64,000 nucleotides of DNA, from positions 25,001,297-25,065,296 of the forward strand of contig NC_090248.1 in the NCBI RefSeq assembly GCF_037325665.1, written 5' to 3'. This DNA is from Littorina saxatilis. Taxonomy: Eukaryota > Mollusca > Gastropoda > Littorinimorpha > Littorinidae. Shown piece after piece: positions 35,601 through 44,400 of this stretch (within the stretch, counting starts at the first letter, position 1; the number at the start of each line of letters is the position of its first letter). The translations under genes and the position numbers were made by a program. Below the pieces are notes generated by a model. The model searched no databases. It was given only the letters and a program-made list of their open reading frames with translations, and had not been told where the DNA came from.

Positions 35601-37130
35601 ATGGGGTAACATGTGCAGATATTGAACAACTCAACTGAGAATTTAATTTATATAGTAATATTGTTGAACTGACCGACTTGAGGACACAAAAACAAGAATT
35701 CTCAAGAATAGTTTCCTAAAAACCACAAGGAAATTCTGTTTTAAATTGGAAAATTCTTTCTGGCAGTAAAATAAACACCGAAGTCTACAAAAATACTTCA
35801 AAAATACTTTAAATTCATCCTCAGATAAGACTAAGTTACACTTACAGCTCCAGAAAAGAAAAAGAAATCCCCTTACTAACACTGTAACACTAACAGTAAC
35901 AGGACACTTTCCACACAGACATTTTTCAACCAGACAAACACTTTCTGAAACAGGAAAAAAGGCATGATGCCTGATAATGGTGCTTGAAATTCACTTCAAC
36001 TCAACAAGCACTTGTCTGCTGGGCCTTGTGTGGCTGAGAAATGCTGAACAAAGGCTTTACTTCTCAGTCACATGACCCACCTGGACTCTAATCGGGTTTA
36101 ACTAAGCCAAAGCCTTTGTTTTCTGAGGTCTAATAAAAAGTGTATACACTACAGCAGCTGTACCATTGTAAGACTAAGAGTAAAACAAGTGCTACCCTAA
36201 GTAAATAAATGGGTCTTCCCTATTAAAGAAAATTACACTGAGTTTCTGAACTGATTTTTGCAATGATAAACGGGATGAGTGCGTAGTTATAATCACAAAT
36301 ACTGATACTGTCATAGTCACATCAACAGCTAGATCCCCTGACCCCTCCTTTCTAGGTTCCCCAAGATCACAAAAGATATATCTTGACAGCAAAAAGTGTG
36401 CACTGCAAGATGACCTCATTCCTGCTGAAAGTGACACACTTCACTGAGCATACCCATAACAATACAGTGCACTATGTACTTACTCTCATTGTGCTAGTGT
36501 AATTATTAGAACAACAATAATGGTTCTGTCTCTTAGAGGTGTATCTATCGGATTACATGCATCTATAGATTTAATGATATGCTAATTAAACTTGGTAAGA
36601 CATTCAGTTTGGATTTATGAAGAGAAATAATGAGTGGCCCCTGCAGACCCCATGTTGGGTTACTTGTGAAACTGTTATTAACGCTAGATATATAAGGCAT
36701 AGAATTTTACATTTCTCAACCCTTTGCATAGCATGCATTATTAGTACTCTCGCACTCGCAGCTGACACTTTTCACGTAGGCCTACACAATGGTTACGTCT
36801 ATTTTCACAATGTTCTCCCTCTGTTGCAGCTTCAAACGGCAGTGAAAACACACCAATATATAGCGTTTACAAAGCTGACATATTATCGAAGTTTTCCATT
36901 GTGCTGCCTTGTCTGGTGCAGACAAAGAGACTTGGTGATGTTTTATTATGTAGCAAATTTTATCCTCATTTTGAGATTACGAGCAAGTTATCGAACCAGA
37001 TACTCACAGCGATTACATTGACAAACGTCGTCTTTCCTGAGTACTGTAGACCAACCAAAGTCAGCTCCATCTCTTCCTTCCAGAACAGACTTTTGAACCA
37101 GTCTAAAATTCGTTGGAAAAACGAAAACAT
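17581..37130 (-). CDS. ARL8: ARL8, Arf-like GTPase of lysosomes (six coding exons)
   Basis: Coding exons on the minus strand: 37130-37008, 35115-35035, 26749-26676, 25691-25530, 18697-18627 and 17627-17581. They total 558 nt for 185 residues plus stop, against 186 in human ARL8. All five introns use GT-AG and the phases join cleanly. Visible motifs: amphipathic N-terminus [13 protein letters not shown]-loop GLQYSGKTT (27-35); switch [15 protein letters not shown]; switch II WDIGGQ (70-75); NKRD base-recognition motif (130-133); a SCKEK segment at 163-167. ARL8 recruits kinesin adaptors and HOPS to lysosomes and so controls their movement and fusion (family knowledge). The Met-Phe start fits NatC acetylation, which the family uses for lysosome binding. 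The start is the first ATG in frame, with A at -3. It is divergent from CTSC, 149 bp away. Introns 2 and 4 are swollen by DIRS insertions. Confidence 0.96.
17713..18278. mobile_element. CAGTGGAACCCC-family MITE split by a SINE (ARL8 intron 5)
   Basis: The left end CAGTGGAACCCC is at 17713. The decayed right end (AAAGTGGAGTTCCGCTC) is near 18278. It is interrupted at 17876-18249 by a SINE with a 12-bp target duplication. Confidence 0.6.
17876..18249 (-). mobile_element. tRNA-headed SINE, head type 2, minus strand
   Basis: The tRNA-like head is at 18171-18249 (box B as GGTTCGAATCCC on the minus strand). The body carries the family-1 block and the tail is a CTT-rich run at 17876-17890. Flanked by TTGGAGGTCTTC at 17864-17875 and 18250-18261. 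Confidence 0.8.
18627..18697 (-). CDS. ARL8: ARL8 coding exon 5
   Basis: Encodes residues 147-170 ([20 protein letters not shown], then ENI), including the SCK base-contact region. Acceptor TTTGCAG, donor GTAAGT. Confidence 0.95.
18698..19368. other. ARL8 intron 4, non-repeat part
   Basis: Bases 18698-19368 precede the DIRS derivative in genomic order. A short GTGGGGGTCCAGGGGCCCC motif near 18933 resembles part of the small element at 60627-60917. Nothing else is recognised. Confidence 0.4.
19369..24845 (-). mobile_element. Broken DIRS-family derivative (element B) in ARL8 intron 4
   Basis: About 250-bp inverted terminal repeats lie at both ends (start near 19382-19620, end near 24640-24845). 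An internal complementary region at 19662-19748 joins sequence complementary to both ends, as is standard for DIRS. AAT triplets at 19369-19371 and 24843-24845 bound it. It is read on the minus strand. Only a gag-like remnant (near 21256-21492, similar to the gag of element A and to element D) is recognisable. The copy is heavily broken, with many breaks. Its 5' half carries a structured tandem array. Old relative to element A. Confidence 0.82.
22740..23462. repeat. 106-bp structured tandem array inside element B
   Basis: The anchor GTTATG.TTCCGGTTGA occurs at 22873, 22981, 23087, 23193, 23299 and 23405, so the period is 106-108 bp with about six to seven copies. Each unit can fold into TTCCGGTTGAAAACCGGAA, AGCCGTAAACGGCT, and an outer stem (C/T)GTTCTG to CAGAAC(A/G). 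Related hairpins occur in element D near 46380-46620. Confidence 0.85.
25048..25354 (-). mobile_element. tRNA-headed SINE, family 4, minus strand (ARL8 intron 4)
   Basis: Minus-strand head GGTTGGCCCCGTGATCGGGA and box B GGTTTGAACCCCGGCC; the tail ends GGGCGTTAAGCAAACAAACA. Flanked by AAAGTTACAACT at 25036-25047 and 25355-25366. A plus-strand relative is at 47777-48088. Confidence 0.85.
25530..25691 (-). CDS. ARL8: ARL8 coding exon 4
   Basis: Encodes residues 94-146 plus the ends of two split codons. It contains [20 protein letters not shown], the [18 protein letters not shown] segment with the GTPase NKRD motif, and LDEKELIER. Donor GTGAGT, acceptor TTTGACAG. Confidence 0.97.
25893..26540 (+). 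mobile_element. Internally deleted pogo/Tigger-like element (ARL8 intron 3)
   Basis: Inverted ends CAGTAAAACCTGC and GCAGGTTTTACTG are flanked by TA (25891-25892 and 26541-26542). It carries only the start of a transposase. It sits between ARL8 exons 3 and 4. Confidence 0.82.
26320..26473 (+). pseudogene. pogo/Tigger transposase N-terminal fragment
   Basis: From ATG 26320 it reads [15 protein letters not shown], then [20 protein letters not shown] and [17 protein letters not shown]. This is a CENP-B/Psq-type helix-turn-helix such as begins pogo-superfamily transposases. The DDE domain is missing: after about 50 residues the frame runs into the right end of the element. It is a remnant, not a functional gene. 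Confidence 0.8.
26676..26749 (-). CDS. ARL8: ARL8 coding exon 3
   Basis: Encodes residues 69-92 and part of Val93: [20 protein letters not shown] then VNAI, the switch II exon. Acceptor TTGTATATAG is weak in pyrimidines; donor GTAAGT. Confidence 0.95.
26872..27004. repeat. Long near-perfect palindrome (ARL8 intron 2)
   Basis: The left arm reads ATTGTGTTTTCAGCATAGCA and onward through GGTCCGATATTTAGAC; the right arm repeats this in reverse complement through CTGAAAACACAAT. The arms are about 55-60 bp around a short centre (GAGTCGAAGACGAGTC). Confidence 0.85.
27003..27976. mobile_element. Probable non-autonomous foldback-type element
   Basis: TTATATAGCTGTTCTGA at the left and TCAGAATAGCTATATAA at the right are inverted copies about 970 bp apart, next to the palindrome at 26872-27004. 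A further inverted match (GACGAGACAAGTATA near 26911, complement near 27409) ties the two parts together. No transposase is seen and the family is unknown. Confidence 0.5.
28125..28928. mobile_element. CAGTGGAACCCCC-family MITE expanded by seven 105-bp repeats
   Basis: Perfect family ends CAGTGGAACCCCCCTTTT and AAAAAGGGGGTTCCACTG are flanked by TA (28123-28124 and 28929-28930). Inside, CAGGGTCTTAAAAGG recurs at 28242, 28347, 28451, 28556, 28661, 28766 and 28871, a 104-105-bp period. Unexpanded relatives are about 135-165 bp (59479-59640, 49384-49519). Confidence 0.88.
28931..29116. mobile_element. GGTACCTG/AAAGGACA-family MITE
   Basis: Contains ACCTGCATTGTGAGGCCCC at the left, CACCTGCAATGTGGGGACAT inside, and CAGAGGTACCAGTGCTACCA at the right. 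It directly abuts the expanded MITE. Confidence 0.55.
29606..30830 (-). CDS. DIRS tyrosine recombinase (element A)
   Basis: The C-terminal 400 or so residues of a long frame form a tyrosine recombinase. A SAM-like/core-binding start ([20 protein letters not shown]) is followed by the catalytic domain with [11 protein letters not shown], the HEARAW box and the nucleophile region [15 protein letters not shown]. The upstream part of the same open frame is a shadow of the RT frame, so the left bound is firm and the start approximate. DIRS elements use this enzyme instead of a DDE integrase to insert circular DNA. The overlap with the RT frame is usual in the family. Confidence 0.9.
30637..32571 (-). 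CDS. DIRS reverse transcriptase-RNase H (element A)
   Basis: A 644-residue frame. The RT domain has [12 protein letters not shown], the [11 protein letters not shown] motif, [14 protein letters not shown] and the catalytic YLDDWLI box typical of DIRS RTs. RNase H follows, with [28 protein letters not shown] and [17 protein letters not shown]. The C-terminal extension overlaps the recombinase frame by roughly 190 bp. It copies the element's RNA into DNA. Confidence 0.93.
   Translation of the reverse strand: MAPALVVAGGPSRALSSWLQLVASKWVTGIVCSGFRLLWSGQKAPLVRIIPPCRAPKDLVARNAVQEEVSALLLKGAIEEVLDARSPGFYGRLFVVPKASGAWRPVLDLSPLNKFLRVIKFTMETPTSVREALRPGDWATSIDLTDAYFHVLIHVADRKWLRFPWGGKAYQFRALPFGLSLAPWIFTIVVRQLCALVRQEGIRLRAYLDDWLILHQNRGLCEAHTHRVLSRAAQLGFSVNLTKSELEPSQTFTYLGMEFDTLRWSVRPSQRRIDKLQGLIRSLYGENHASARVLTSVLGQMESMASLIPLGRVHKRPFQASLQSRWDQTSQDWSAPIALGTWFQQTTGVWLLPDLFRGVPIVRPPPERELFTDASLTGWGAHLDEHMVSGVWDCSQASLHINVLELEAVSLALLAFKPFLEGSHVRLHTDNMSVASYVNKQGGTRSHSLSDIACRILKWCHAQHILLSAVYLKGSLNVLADTLSRGDRIVHSEWTLTHQSLQRLWSQIDKPKIDLFATRFSARLPLFVSPFPDPLAWKVNALEVDWSDLPAYAFPPFCLLGKVLRKVDLEKPALVLVAPLWPSQHWFPDLLRLAVRPPIPLALKRGDLVQPRSGVQHENPQILALHAWILSEALCVGQGPLPLL
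32596..34506 (-). CDS. DIRS gag-like protein (element A)
   Basis: A 636-residue frame beside the 5' end of the element: a basic, Ser-rich N-terminal part, a middle region ([20 protein letters not shown], then [13 protein letters not shown]) and a C-terminal Gly/Arg/Lys-rich tail that probably binds RNA. The middle region has recognisable broken relatives in elements B and D, which supports the gag label. No zinc knuckle is seen. Confidence 0.8.
   Translation of the reverse strand: MKFFVSSFAMAEAALVDSVNRKPSSRQVPDDSPPKRSSRREKGAGKSASVSSDSTSVKSPVLADVSLTSGQACLRSGKSGGSRKRTSSSASASASTSDGCPGLAPAEVASLLLTLSAQVSTLASELSSTREELRALPSGVSDVLSLAQARQSPAVPASTSALPSATVTRADVHASQDGSTKLVSLLYGTPVQGMSTPLAGVRAQGALSGVGSRESSHEQRKDERLRTSLYENIGDRFSPLPPGGQEVVGSADDKLSDVLPPGSELDLESECRAEDGDASVVEDSQLNLPVKLSAAVALAAETAFRYFPEGVVKDKVQLHPPRSAFDDFRSAQEQRPRYRFRESSTIAYEMANVLCGKRKPAVPLLVQHGEAPEDVVSWLAQPGARAASGVPKFKLTPYPVNLIDSFALPSGALPVTPELAALREDGYNRDRVVPCTDGSLTAVEEVGRSLLELTSVSESLQRSLSRSIATSLDPFEFRFDASPTDVSTLLATLGKVTREQVTLSARLYTHAVLSRRSAFLTGSRFRDTATVERLKVSPFAEGSLLGQASFDALQKETQDARDVAIARLASQGFQKPQGKSQTQAFSSAKPQTSSSGGGKAQKQSFSSRGRGRGAPYPKRGQSFGGSRGSGRKPHPQ
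35035..35115 (-). CDS. ARL8: ARL8 coding exon 2
   Basis: Encodes residues 42-68: [20 protein letters not shown] then KGNVTIK, holding switch I with its Thr. In phase 0 at both ends. Donor GTATGT, acceptor CTGTTTCAG. Confidence 0.97.
35116..37007. other. ARL8 intron 1
   Basis: 1.9 kb, AT-rich, with a (TG)n run at 35257-35280. No insertion is recognised, unlike the other large introns. Regulatory elements are possible but none is evident. Confidence 0.6.
37008..37130 (-). CDS. ARL8: ARL8 coding exon 1
   Basis: Encodes residues 1-41: [17 protein letters not shown], then [20 protein letters not shown] and NVIA. It holds the membrane-binding amphipathic helix and the P-loop. The ATG at 37130 is the first in its frame; an apparent extension upstream begins only with TTG. 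Donor GTGAGT. Confidence 0.97.
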
Positions 37131-37279
37131 CTTGATTTTGTTAAGTATTTTCAGACGTCGCAAATGAACAGTTCCAGAGAACGCCTCTTTACCGGAAGAA
37201 GAATAAAATCACATGACAAATGTGTCACTGAGTGAAGTTAATCCAGATCATGTGACATCTCACATCACATGACAGGAAG
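37131..37279. promoter_or_regulatory. Shared bidirectional promoter of ARL8 and CTSC with three TFEB/MITF-type E-boxes
   Basis: 149 bp separate the two start codons. TCACATGAC occurs at 37209-37217 and 37265-37273, and its inverted form TCATGTGAC at 37248-37256. All fit TCAYRTGA, the M-box/CLEAR-like sequence bound by MITF/TFE factors that control lysosomal genes (family knowledge). AAGATGGCGGC at 37277-37287, a YY1-like motif, overlaps the CTSC start codon. No TATA box is evident. Use by a TFEB homologue is inference. Confidence 0.75.
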
Positions 37280-37454
37280 ATGGCGGCGGCCGCTAAGACA
37301 ACCATGATTTCGCTCATCCTCTTTGTCTCGTTTTATGCGTCGGTTTTAGCCGACACACCGGCAAACTGCACGTTCGAAGACATTAAAGGAAAATGGGTAT
37401 TTTCCGTCGGATCAGGAGGCAATAGTCACTCTGTAGACTGTAACAACTTTACAG
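37280..37454 (+). CDS. CTSC: CTSC coding exon 1
   Basis: Residues 1-58: hydrophobic signal peptide ([16 protein letters not shown]), then [20 protein letters not shown], the start of the exclusion domain with the conserved Asp25. Donor GTGAGA. Confidence 0.96.
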
Positions 37455-38396
37455 GTGAGAAATCTTTTTGAAATTTCCTTATGGAGGTGCTTAAAATGTT
37501 TCCGTGTTTTTCATGATTGATGAGCATAGTTTGATTTAAATGAAAACTCTCAAACAAGTTTTAAGAAGGAAATCATTCGCAAGAATGGATGTTTTTAACA
37601 GTGAAAAAAGAGTCTTTTTTCTCTTTTTCTTTTTACCAAGTAAAATAACAGTAATAACACTGACGTTTTTTTGTGATGAAGATGTAGGTCATTGGGTCAT
37701 ACATCGCATACAGAAAATCAGTCAATCAACCAGCCACCCCCCCCCCCCCACCCCCCCATATCAACCCAAGAAACCAAAGCAATACAGGGAAACTCAGAAA
37801 GTTTGTACATATGTTGCACATAGTAAGATATTCTGAGAGACCTGGTCTTGCTCACATGACCTCACATGACAAACCACCCACCAGTGCACATGACTTTTTG
37901 TGTATTTTTTTTTATTATTCTTTTCTTTTCTTTCTTTATCTGTCCTTTGTCCCCCTTTTTTCTCTATGAGCTTATTCTTTCTTTCTATAGTATTAATTTA
38001 CTAATTTAGTTCTCTTTTTTTCCCTTTTATTGTTTCAAAGGAAAGGTACAGGCAATAGAAAATCTATCTGCTTTGAACATCAAAAACTAAATAAAACTAC
38101 CTGCCTTTGAGAACTACACAGCAGCTGATCTAAAGCACCGTTTCACTTGAACAGTTTGACAGTGATTTCTGATGAAAAGTCAGCTGCAGCAGATATGACA
38201 GCATTTTAAAACAAATTGAAATGGCAGCCTGAACAAGGACCACATATGGAGACACACCCCCTCACTAGTGATTGACCCTTTATGTCACGTGGAAAAGCGT
38301 GGCTCATATTTTCCAAGAGTTTTCACTCTTTTACAACCCATACAAACCTGACAGAGCTATTTTCGAACATCATCTATTGAAATGCTCTGTTACTGT

Positions 38397-38479
<83 letters not shown>

Positions 38480-41400
38480 AGCAGAGATATATATACGATT
38501 GATGTAGTTATTGTGGCAGTTTGTTTCTAACTTTTACAGGACCATTCAAAAGTCAACTTGAGGTTACCCTGCAGTACCCTGATGTTGCTGTAGATCAGTA
38601 TGGGAACATTGGATTCTGGACCATCATCTACAATCAGGTCTTTTGTTCATTCTTTGAAACATGAATCTAAAGACACAAATTACTCTGTACTGTAAGAAAA
38701 AATATTGAGCATTTGCTTCATAGACTATTAGAAGTGTGCACAAATCATATACCTTTGGCCCTTGTGGCAGGGTAAAAAAGCAGAAGCGTTTGGCATACAA
38801 AATGCTCACCATAATGTAAACCTGAGGGTGAAAAGCTCAGAAGCCTATAAGATAAAGAAGATAAACCTTTTCTGTTTGCCTCACTCCTTTGGTGCTTGAC
38901 ATCTAGGTGCAGAAAATTGTATACCATACAGTTGTGACATGGCAGACTACAACAGTGTTGCAACTGTGGGTTGAACACTTCAAGAAACAAAATTGTGGCC
39001 ATGAAAATAAAAATTAAATTACATATCTTACCCAACTCACATATAGCAATTAACCCTAGTTCAGTGCTGGTAACGCTGTACACGTCCCCTTGGTAACAAG
39101 GGAGACAACTCTAAAAAAAAAGTGACCAATACCCATACTGGTATCAACGCCAGACCAATTCTGAGTCTGTCTTCCGTATGCGTGCGCATACGCCACCATT
39201 TGTAGTCATTCCTACCTCAGCGTTCAGTCAAGTTGGTCGCTATTTTGTACGCACTGGCTGTTTTACAGCCGTTGTCACTGAGTCTTTTGACTTTGTTACA
39301 TTCCTCTAGGTTTTGGCAGATGCCCTGAGCAGGGGGGACAAAGTCCTACATTCAGAGTGGACACTGTCCCACCAGGCTCTACATCGTCTCTGGGCTCAGG
39401 TGAACAAACCGTTCATCGACTTGTTCGCGACAAGGTTTTCCACCAGACTACCTCTCTTTGTGTCATCGTTCCCGGACCCTCAAGCATGGGGGGTAAACGC
39501 ACTTGAGATGGATTGGTCAAGTCTGGTGGCCTATGCCTTGGGGCGGGGACGTAGCTCAGTTGGTAGCAAGCTGGCTTTAATTGTAGCCAGTTGGTCGCTA
39601 TCAGCGTGGGTTCGATCCCCACGTTCGGCGAGAGATTTATTTCCCCGAGTCAACTTTGTGCAGACTCTCTTCGGTGTCCAAACACCCCCGTGTGCTCACA
39701 TGCGCACGAAAAAGATCCCACGTTCACAGCAAAAGTCTCAGGGCTTGGAAAACACGAAGACACGCATGCATCATCTCTCGTCTCCAATTATCATGATCAT
39801 ATTTTAATACTTTGACGAGACAAACCCAATGCTGGTGTGTCGAAGAAGACAGCCACAGCGGGCTTGTTCGAATCAAAGTATCACACCATATCTTCAACGT
39901 ATTACCAATACCTGTCCCAATATAGACCAGTTGGTCTAAGAGGACGTTAAACCCTAATTGTCAGTCAGCCTATGCCTTTCCTCTCTTTCGTCTTCTGGGA
40001 AGAGTTGTGAGAAAGGCAGACATAGAGAGGCCAGCGCTGGTTCTGGTTGCTCCTCTTTGGCCCAGCCAGCACTGGTATCCCGATCTACTCCGTCTTGCAG
40101 TTCGTCCTCCAATTCCACTCGGCGTAGGAAAGGGCGATCTGTTACAGCCTCGGTCAGGCATACCGCACGAAAATCCACAAGCGCTACAGCTTCACGGGTG
40201 GATTCTGTCAGAGTCGATCTGCTCTGTGCAGGGGCCTCAACTTCAACTCTGAATTTGGTGCAGCATGCTCACAGGGATTCAACCAACTCAGTGTATTCTT
40301 CACACTGGGCGGCTTGGTCGAAATGGTGTTTGGAGAACGGCGTTGATCCTCTCTCTCCTAGGTCTATGCAGGTGGCCAACCACTTGTCCTGGCTAGCAGA
40401 TCAAGGAGGTTCTCCCTCTTCTCTGCGAGTTAGATCTTCGATCTCTTCTACTCTTAAGCAGTTAGGTCACAAGATTAACCTGGGTGGGGTTATTGCTAGT
40501 GTCATCTTCTTCTTCTTCTTCTGCGTTCGTGGGCTGAAACTCCCATGTACACTCGTGTTTTTTGCACGAGTGGAATTTTACGTGTATGACCGTTTTTTAC
40601 CCTGCCATTTAGGCAGCCATACGCCGTTTTCGGAGGAAGCATGCTGGGTATTTTCGTGTTTCTATAACCCACCGAACTCTGACATGGATTACAGGATCTT
40701 TTTCGTGTGCACTTGGTCTTGTGCTTGCGTGTACACACGGGGGTGTTCGGACACCGAGGAGAGTCTGCACACAAAGTTGACTCTGAGAAATAAATCTCTG
40801 GCCGAACGTGGGGACGAACTCACGCTGACAGCGGCCAACTGAATACAAATCCAGCGCGCTACCGACCGAGCTACATCCCCGCCCACTAGTGTCATCAAGG
40901 GCGCTTCTCTTGACACAGCTCGTTCCAAGGCACAGCTCCCTGCTTGGGACCTGTTTTTGGTTTTGCGGTTTCTTGCTTCTGATGAGTTTGAGCCTCTCCA
41001 TGCAGCCAGTTTGGCTAATGTGACGCGAAAGACTCTTTTCCTGGTTTTACTTGCTACCTCTAGGCGGGATAGCGAAGTTCATGCGTTATCGGGACTTTCG
41101 AGGGATATTTCATTAGAAAAGGATGGCTCTATTTCTCTTAAATTTAGACCTGACTTTCTTGCTAAGAACCAGAAGCCTGGTCAAACATCCCCTCTTATTC
41201 GCATTCCCCCCTTGAGCAATGTTCTTGCTCCTGGAGACCCTGATGTATTTAACTGCCCCATTAGAGCTCTCAGCAGCTACCTGTCTCGGACTTTGCCTAT
41301 TCGCTCTGAAACACAGAAACTGCTTTTTATCTCCCTGAACACGGTTCGGGGGAAGGACATTTCGAGAGTCACTTTGGCCAAGTGGGTTTCCAAAACGATT

Positions 41401-44400
41401 AGGCAGGCCTACACCTGGTGGCAAAGCCAGTCAGGCGATAATCGAGCGATCTTGCCTCTTACTGCAGCCAGAGCTCATGAGGCTAGAGTCTGGGCTTCGT
41501 CGTTAGCGGTTCTCCGTTCTGGGCGCCTCTCAGAGGTCCTTGAGTCGGCTCACTGGCGCTCTGAAGATGTGTTCATCAACTTCTATCTGAGAGATGTTGC
41601 TGGAACTCGAGAGGATGGCAGTTCTGCGTTGCCAGCTTTGGTAGCGGCAGGACAGGTCCTTCATTCTTGATTTGGTGAGTGCCCTCCACCTACAGTAGCA
41701 ATCTGCTATATGTGAGTTGGGTAAGATCTGTAATTTAATCAAAAATTTTAGTAATAAATTTTCATTTGATTAATATACTTACCCAACTCACATCGTTTAT
41801 TCCCTCCCGCCTCCCCACTGTTGGGGGTATATATTTCTAAAAAAGAAGTGAGTTGGGCTTCGGTTAGAATGACTACAAATGGTGGCGTATGCCCACGCAT
41901 ATGGAAGACAGACTCAGTATTGGTCTGGACTTGATACCAGTATGGGTATTGGTCACTCTTTTTTAGAGTTGTCTCCCTTGTTACCAAGGGGACGCGTACA
42001 GCGTTACCAGCACTGAACTAGGGTTAATTGCTATATATGTGAGTTGGGTAAGTATATTAATCAAATGAAAATTTATTACTAAAATTGTTGATTATGCATG
42101 CTTTGTGCATCAATATGTAGACCTTGTCTTGATGCTTGCTGACATGTTTCTTTTTTCATTCTGGTCATTTTCTTTCGAACTTTAATCATCAAAGAACATG
42201 AGCTATTTATACTTTATTTTTGTTTTCTATCGTCTGGTTTTTTTTTCCTGCTTTGTTTGTGTGCCAGAAAAAGACCAAAGGGTCGAAAGCCGCTGTTTGT
42301 TTTGTTTTCTTTGTTCACACGTGAGAACAGTATTTTTTTGTCTTTGTATTTTATGGGCTGCACAGTAATGAACTGCACTGGAATTTTGTTTGGCTTTTTT
42401 TTCAGGGCTTTGAAGTTGTGGTATCTGGGCGCAAATACTTTGCCTTCTCCAAATTCGAAAAACAAGGAAAGGAGGTTGTTTCCTACTGTCATGAACTGAT
42501 GCCTGGCTGGGCACATGACTCTCTGGGCCATGACTGGGCGTGCTACATGGGAAAGAAAGCCAGTGCCAGATGGGATTCTGGGAGAAAAGTGTCATACGAG
42601 TCATCACACACTCTGTCAAACATCTTGAAATTTGAGAGCGAGTAAGGCTTCTTACTGACTTGGACAGTTCTATAGAATATCCAAACCCTTGTTTGATACG
42701 TAACTGATGCACTTCTTGTCTGTTTATAGAACTGATAAAAACAACCACACACAAACACTGACATACACACACACACAAAATATTAAATCACAGGGGTCTA
42801 AATGGGGAGGTTCCACCGGCTGTATCATTCACATTAAATATATTCCTTTCTATTTTTAGGAAGAGGTTTTTTTTATCATGCTTGTATCCGGCAGTGTGCA
42901 TGTGTGTGTGCGTTCTGGTTGTCAGTTTTGCCCTGGTTGACTCTGCCTCATCTGTACTCTGAACATCTGTACTCTTTCAGCACATTCTACAATGACATGA
43001 ACTTCATTGACCGTATCAACTCGGCCCAGTCTTCATGGAAAGCAGCAGCGTACCCACACCTGGAAGGTCTCCGAAGGGAGCACCTCTTGGGAATGGCTGG
43101 CGGGCCTGCTTCAAGAGTTGCAGCGTGAGTAGACAGTAATGTTTGTTGAGTGACGGGCGCGGTGGTTGAGTGAATAACCGGCCTCCCAATCGGAAGGTCG
43201 TGGGTTCGAATCCCAGCCGCAGCTGGTTGGTTAATGTTGGAGATTTTTCCGATCTCCCTGGTCAGCGTATGTGCAGACCTGCTAGTGCCTTAATGTCCCC
43301 ATTCGCGTGTACATGCACGCAAGAACAACACCAAGTGCACGGAAAAGATCTTGTAATCCATGTCAGAGTTCGATGGGTTATAGAAACACGAAAATACCAA
43401 GCATGCATCCCCTGAAAGCAGCGTATGGCTGCCGAAATGGTGGGTTAAAAACGGCCATTCACGTAATAAAATTAAATACACTCGTGCTGTACGTGGGAGT
43501 TTCAGCCCATGAACGCAGAAGAAGAAGAAAATAAAGTTTGTTGACTTATTCCCCTCCTCCAGCCCCCTTTCACATCTGAAATAAAATTAACGGCAGTGGA
43601 AGGATTCAGTTATTAAGACCTAACAAAGTCTTATAAAATCAGGTCTAAATAGGCTATAAGACCTGATTTTACTAGATTTGTTGAGGCTTTAAAAGGGGGG
43701 GTAGTCCTAAAATGGAGGTAAGTTTACAGATGTTAGAACTATATTGGAACAAAATGAAATCTCTGTTTTTCAAATGATGCTGATGAGTTTGTTTTTCACC
43801 TAAGTATTTTTCTCTGGTGCGCTTGTGCATGATCAGCATTATTTTAGTATTTTATGTACGTTTTCATTAGAGACAGTCCTTATAGGTCTTCCTGTGATCT
43901 CAGAGTTTGTGTAGATCTGCATTCACATTCCGGAGTGTGTGTGTGTGTATGTGTGTGTGTGTGATGCATTAAATTACATATTCTTACTCCGAATCACATA
44001 AAGCATTGACGCAGTCTGAGATGCTAAGGTCTGAAAAGGCTACCCGTCTTAAACAATTTGAAGGGCGGGGATGTAGCTCAGTCGTAGCGCGCTGGATTTG
44101 TATCCAGTTGGCCGCTGTCAGCGTGAGTTCGTCCCCACGTTCGGCCAGAGATTTATTTCTCAGAGTCAACTTTGTGTGCAGACTCTCCTCGGTGTCCGAA
44201 CACCCCCGTGTGAACACGCAAGCACAAGACCAAGTGCGCACGAAAAAGATCCTGTAATCCATGTCAGAGTTCGGTGGGTTATAGAAACACGAAAATACCC
44301 AGCATGCTTCCTCCGAAAGCGGCGTATGGCTGCCTAAAAGGCGGGTTAAAAACAGTCATACACGTAAAAGCCGTGGGAGTTTGAGCCCATGAACGAACAA

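Larger units (their letters stand above)
39013..42091 (+). mobile_element. Broken DIRS copy (element C) in CTSC intron 2
   Basis: Same subfamily as element A (matching CCCAACTCACATATAGC ends). Inverted terminal repeats lie near 39013-39240 and 41840-42091, with an internal complementary region near 41700-41798 and ATT triplets at the bounds. It is read on the plus strand. Parts left: the end of RNase H (from about 39310), the linker and the recombinase. Gag and most of RT are absent. It is interrupted by two SINEs. Broken, with several breaks, and older than element A. Confidence 0.88.

Noticed and set aside
37131-37163. N-terminal extension of ARL8 upstream of 37130
   Set aside because: The extended frame starts at TTG, not ATG, and the added basic residues do not fit the conserved ARL8 N-terminus.
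40957-41670. 237-residue recombinase frame as a domesticated host gene in CTSC intron 2
   Set aside because: It sits in a DIRS copy with its ends and internal region still recognisable, and matches element A throughout; no splice sites link it to host exons.
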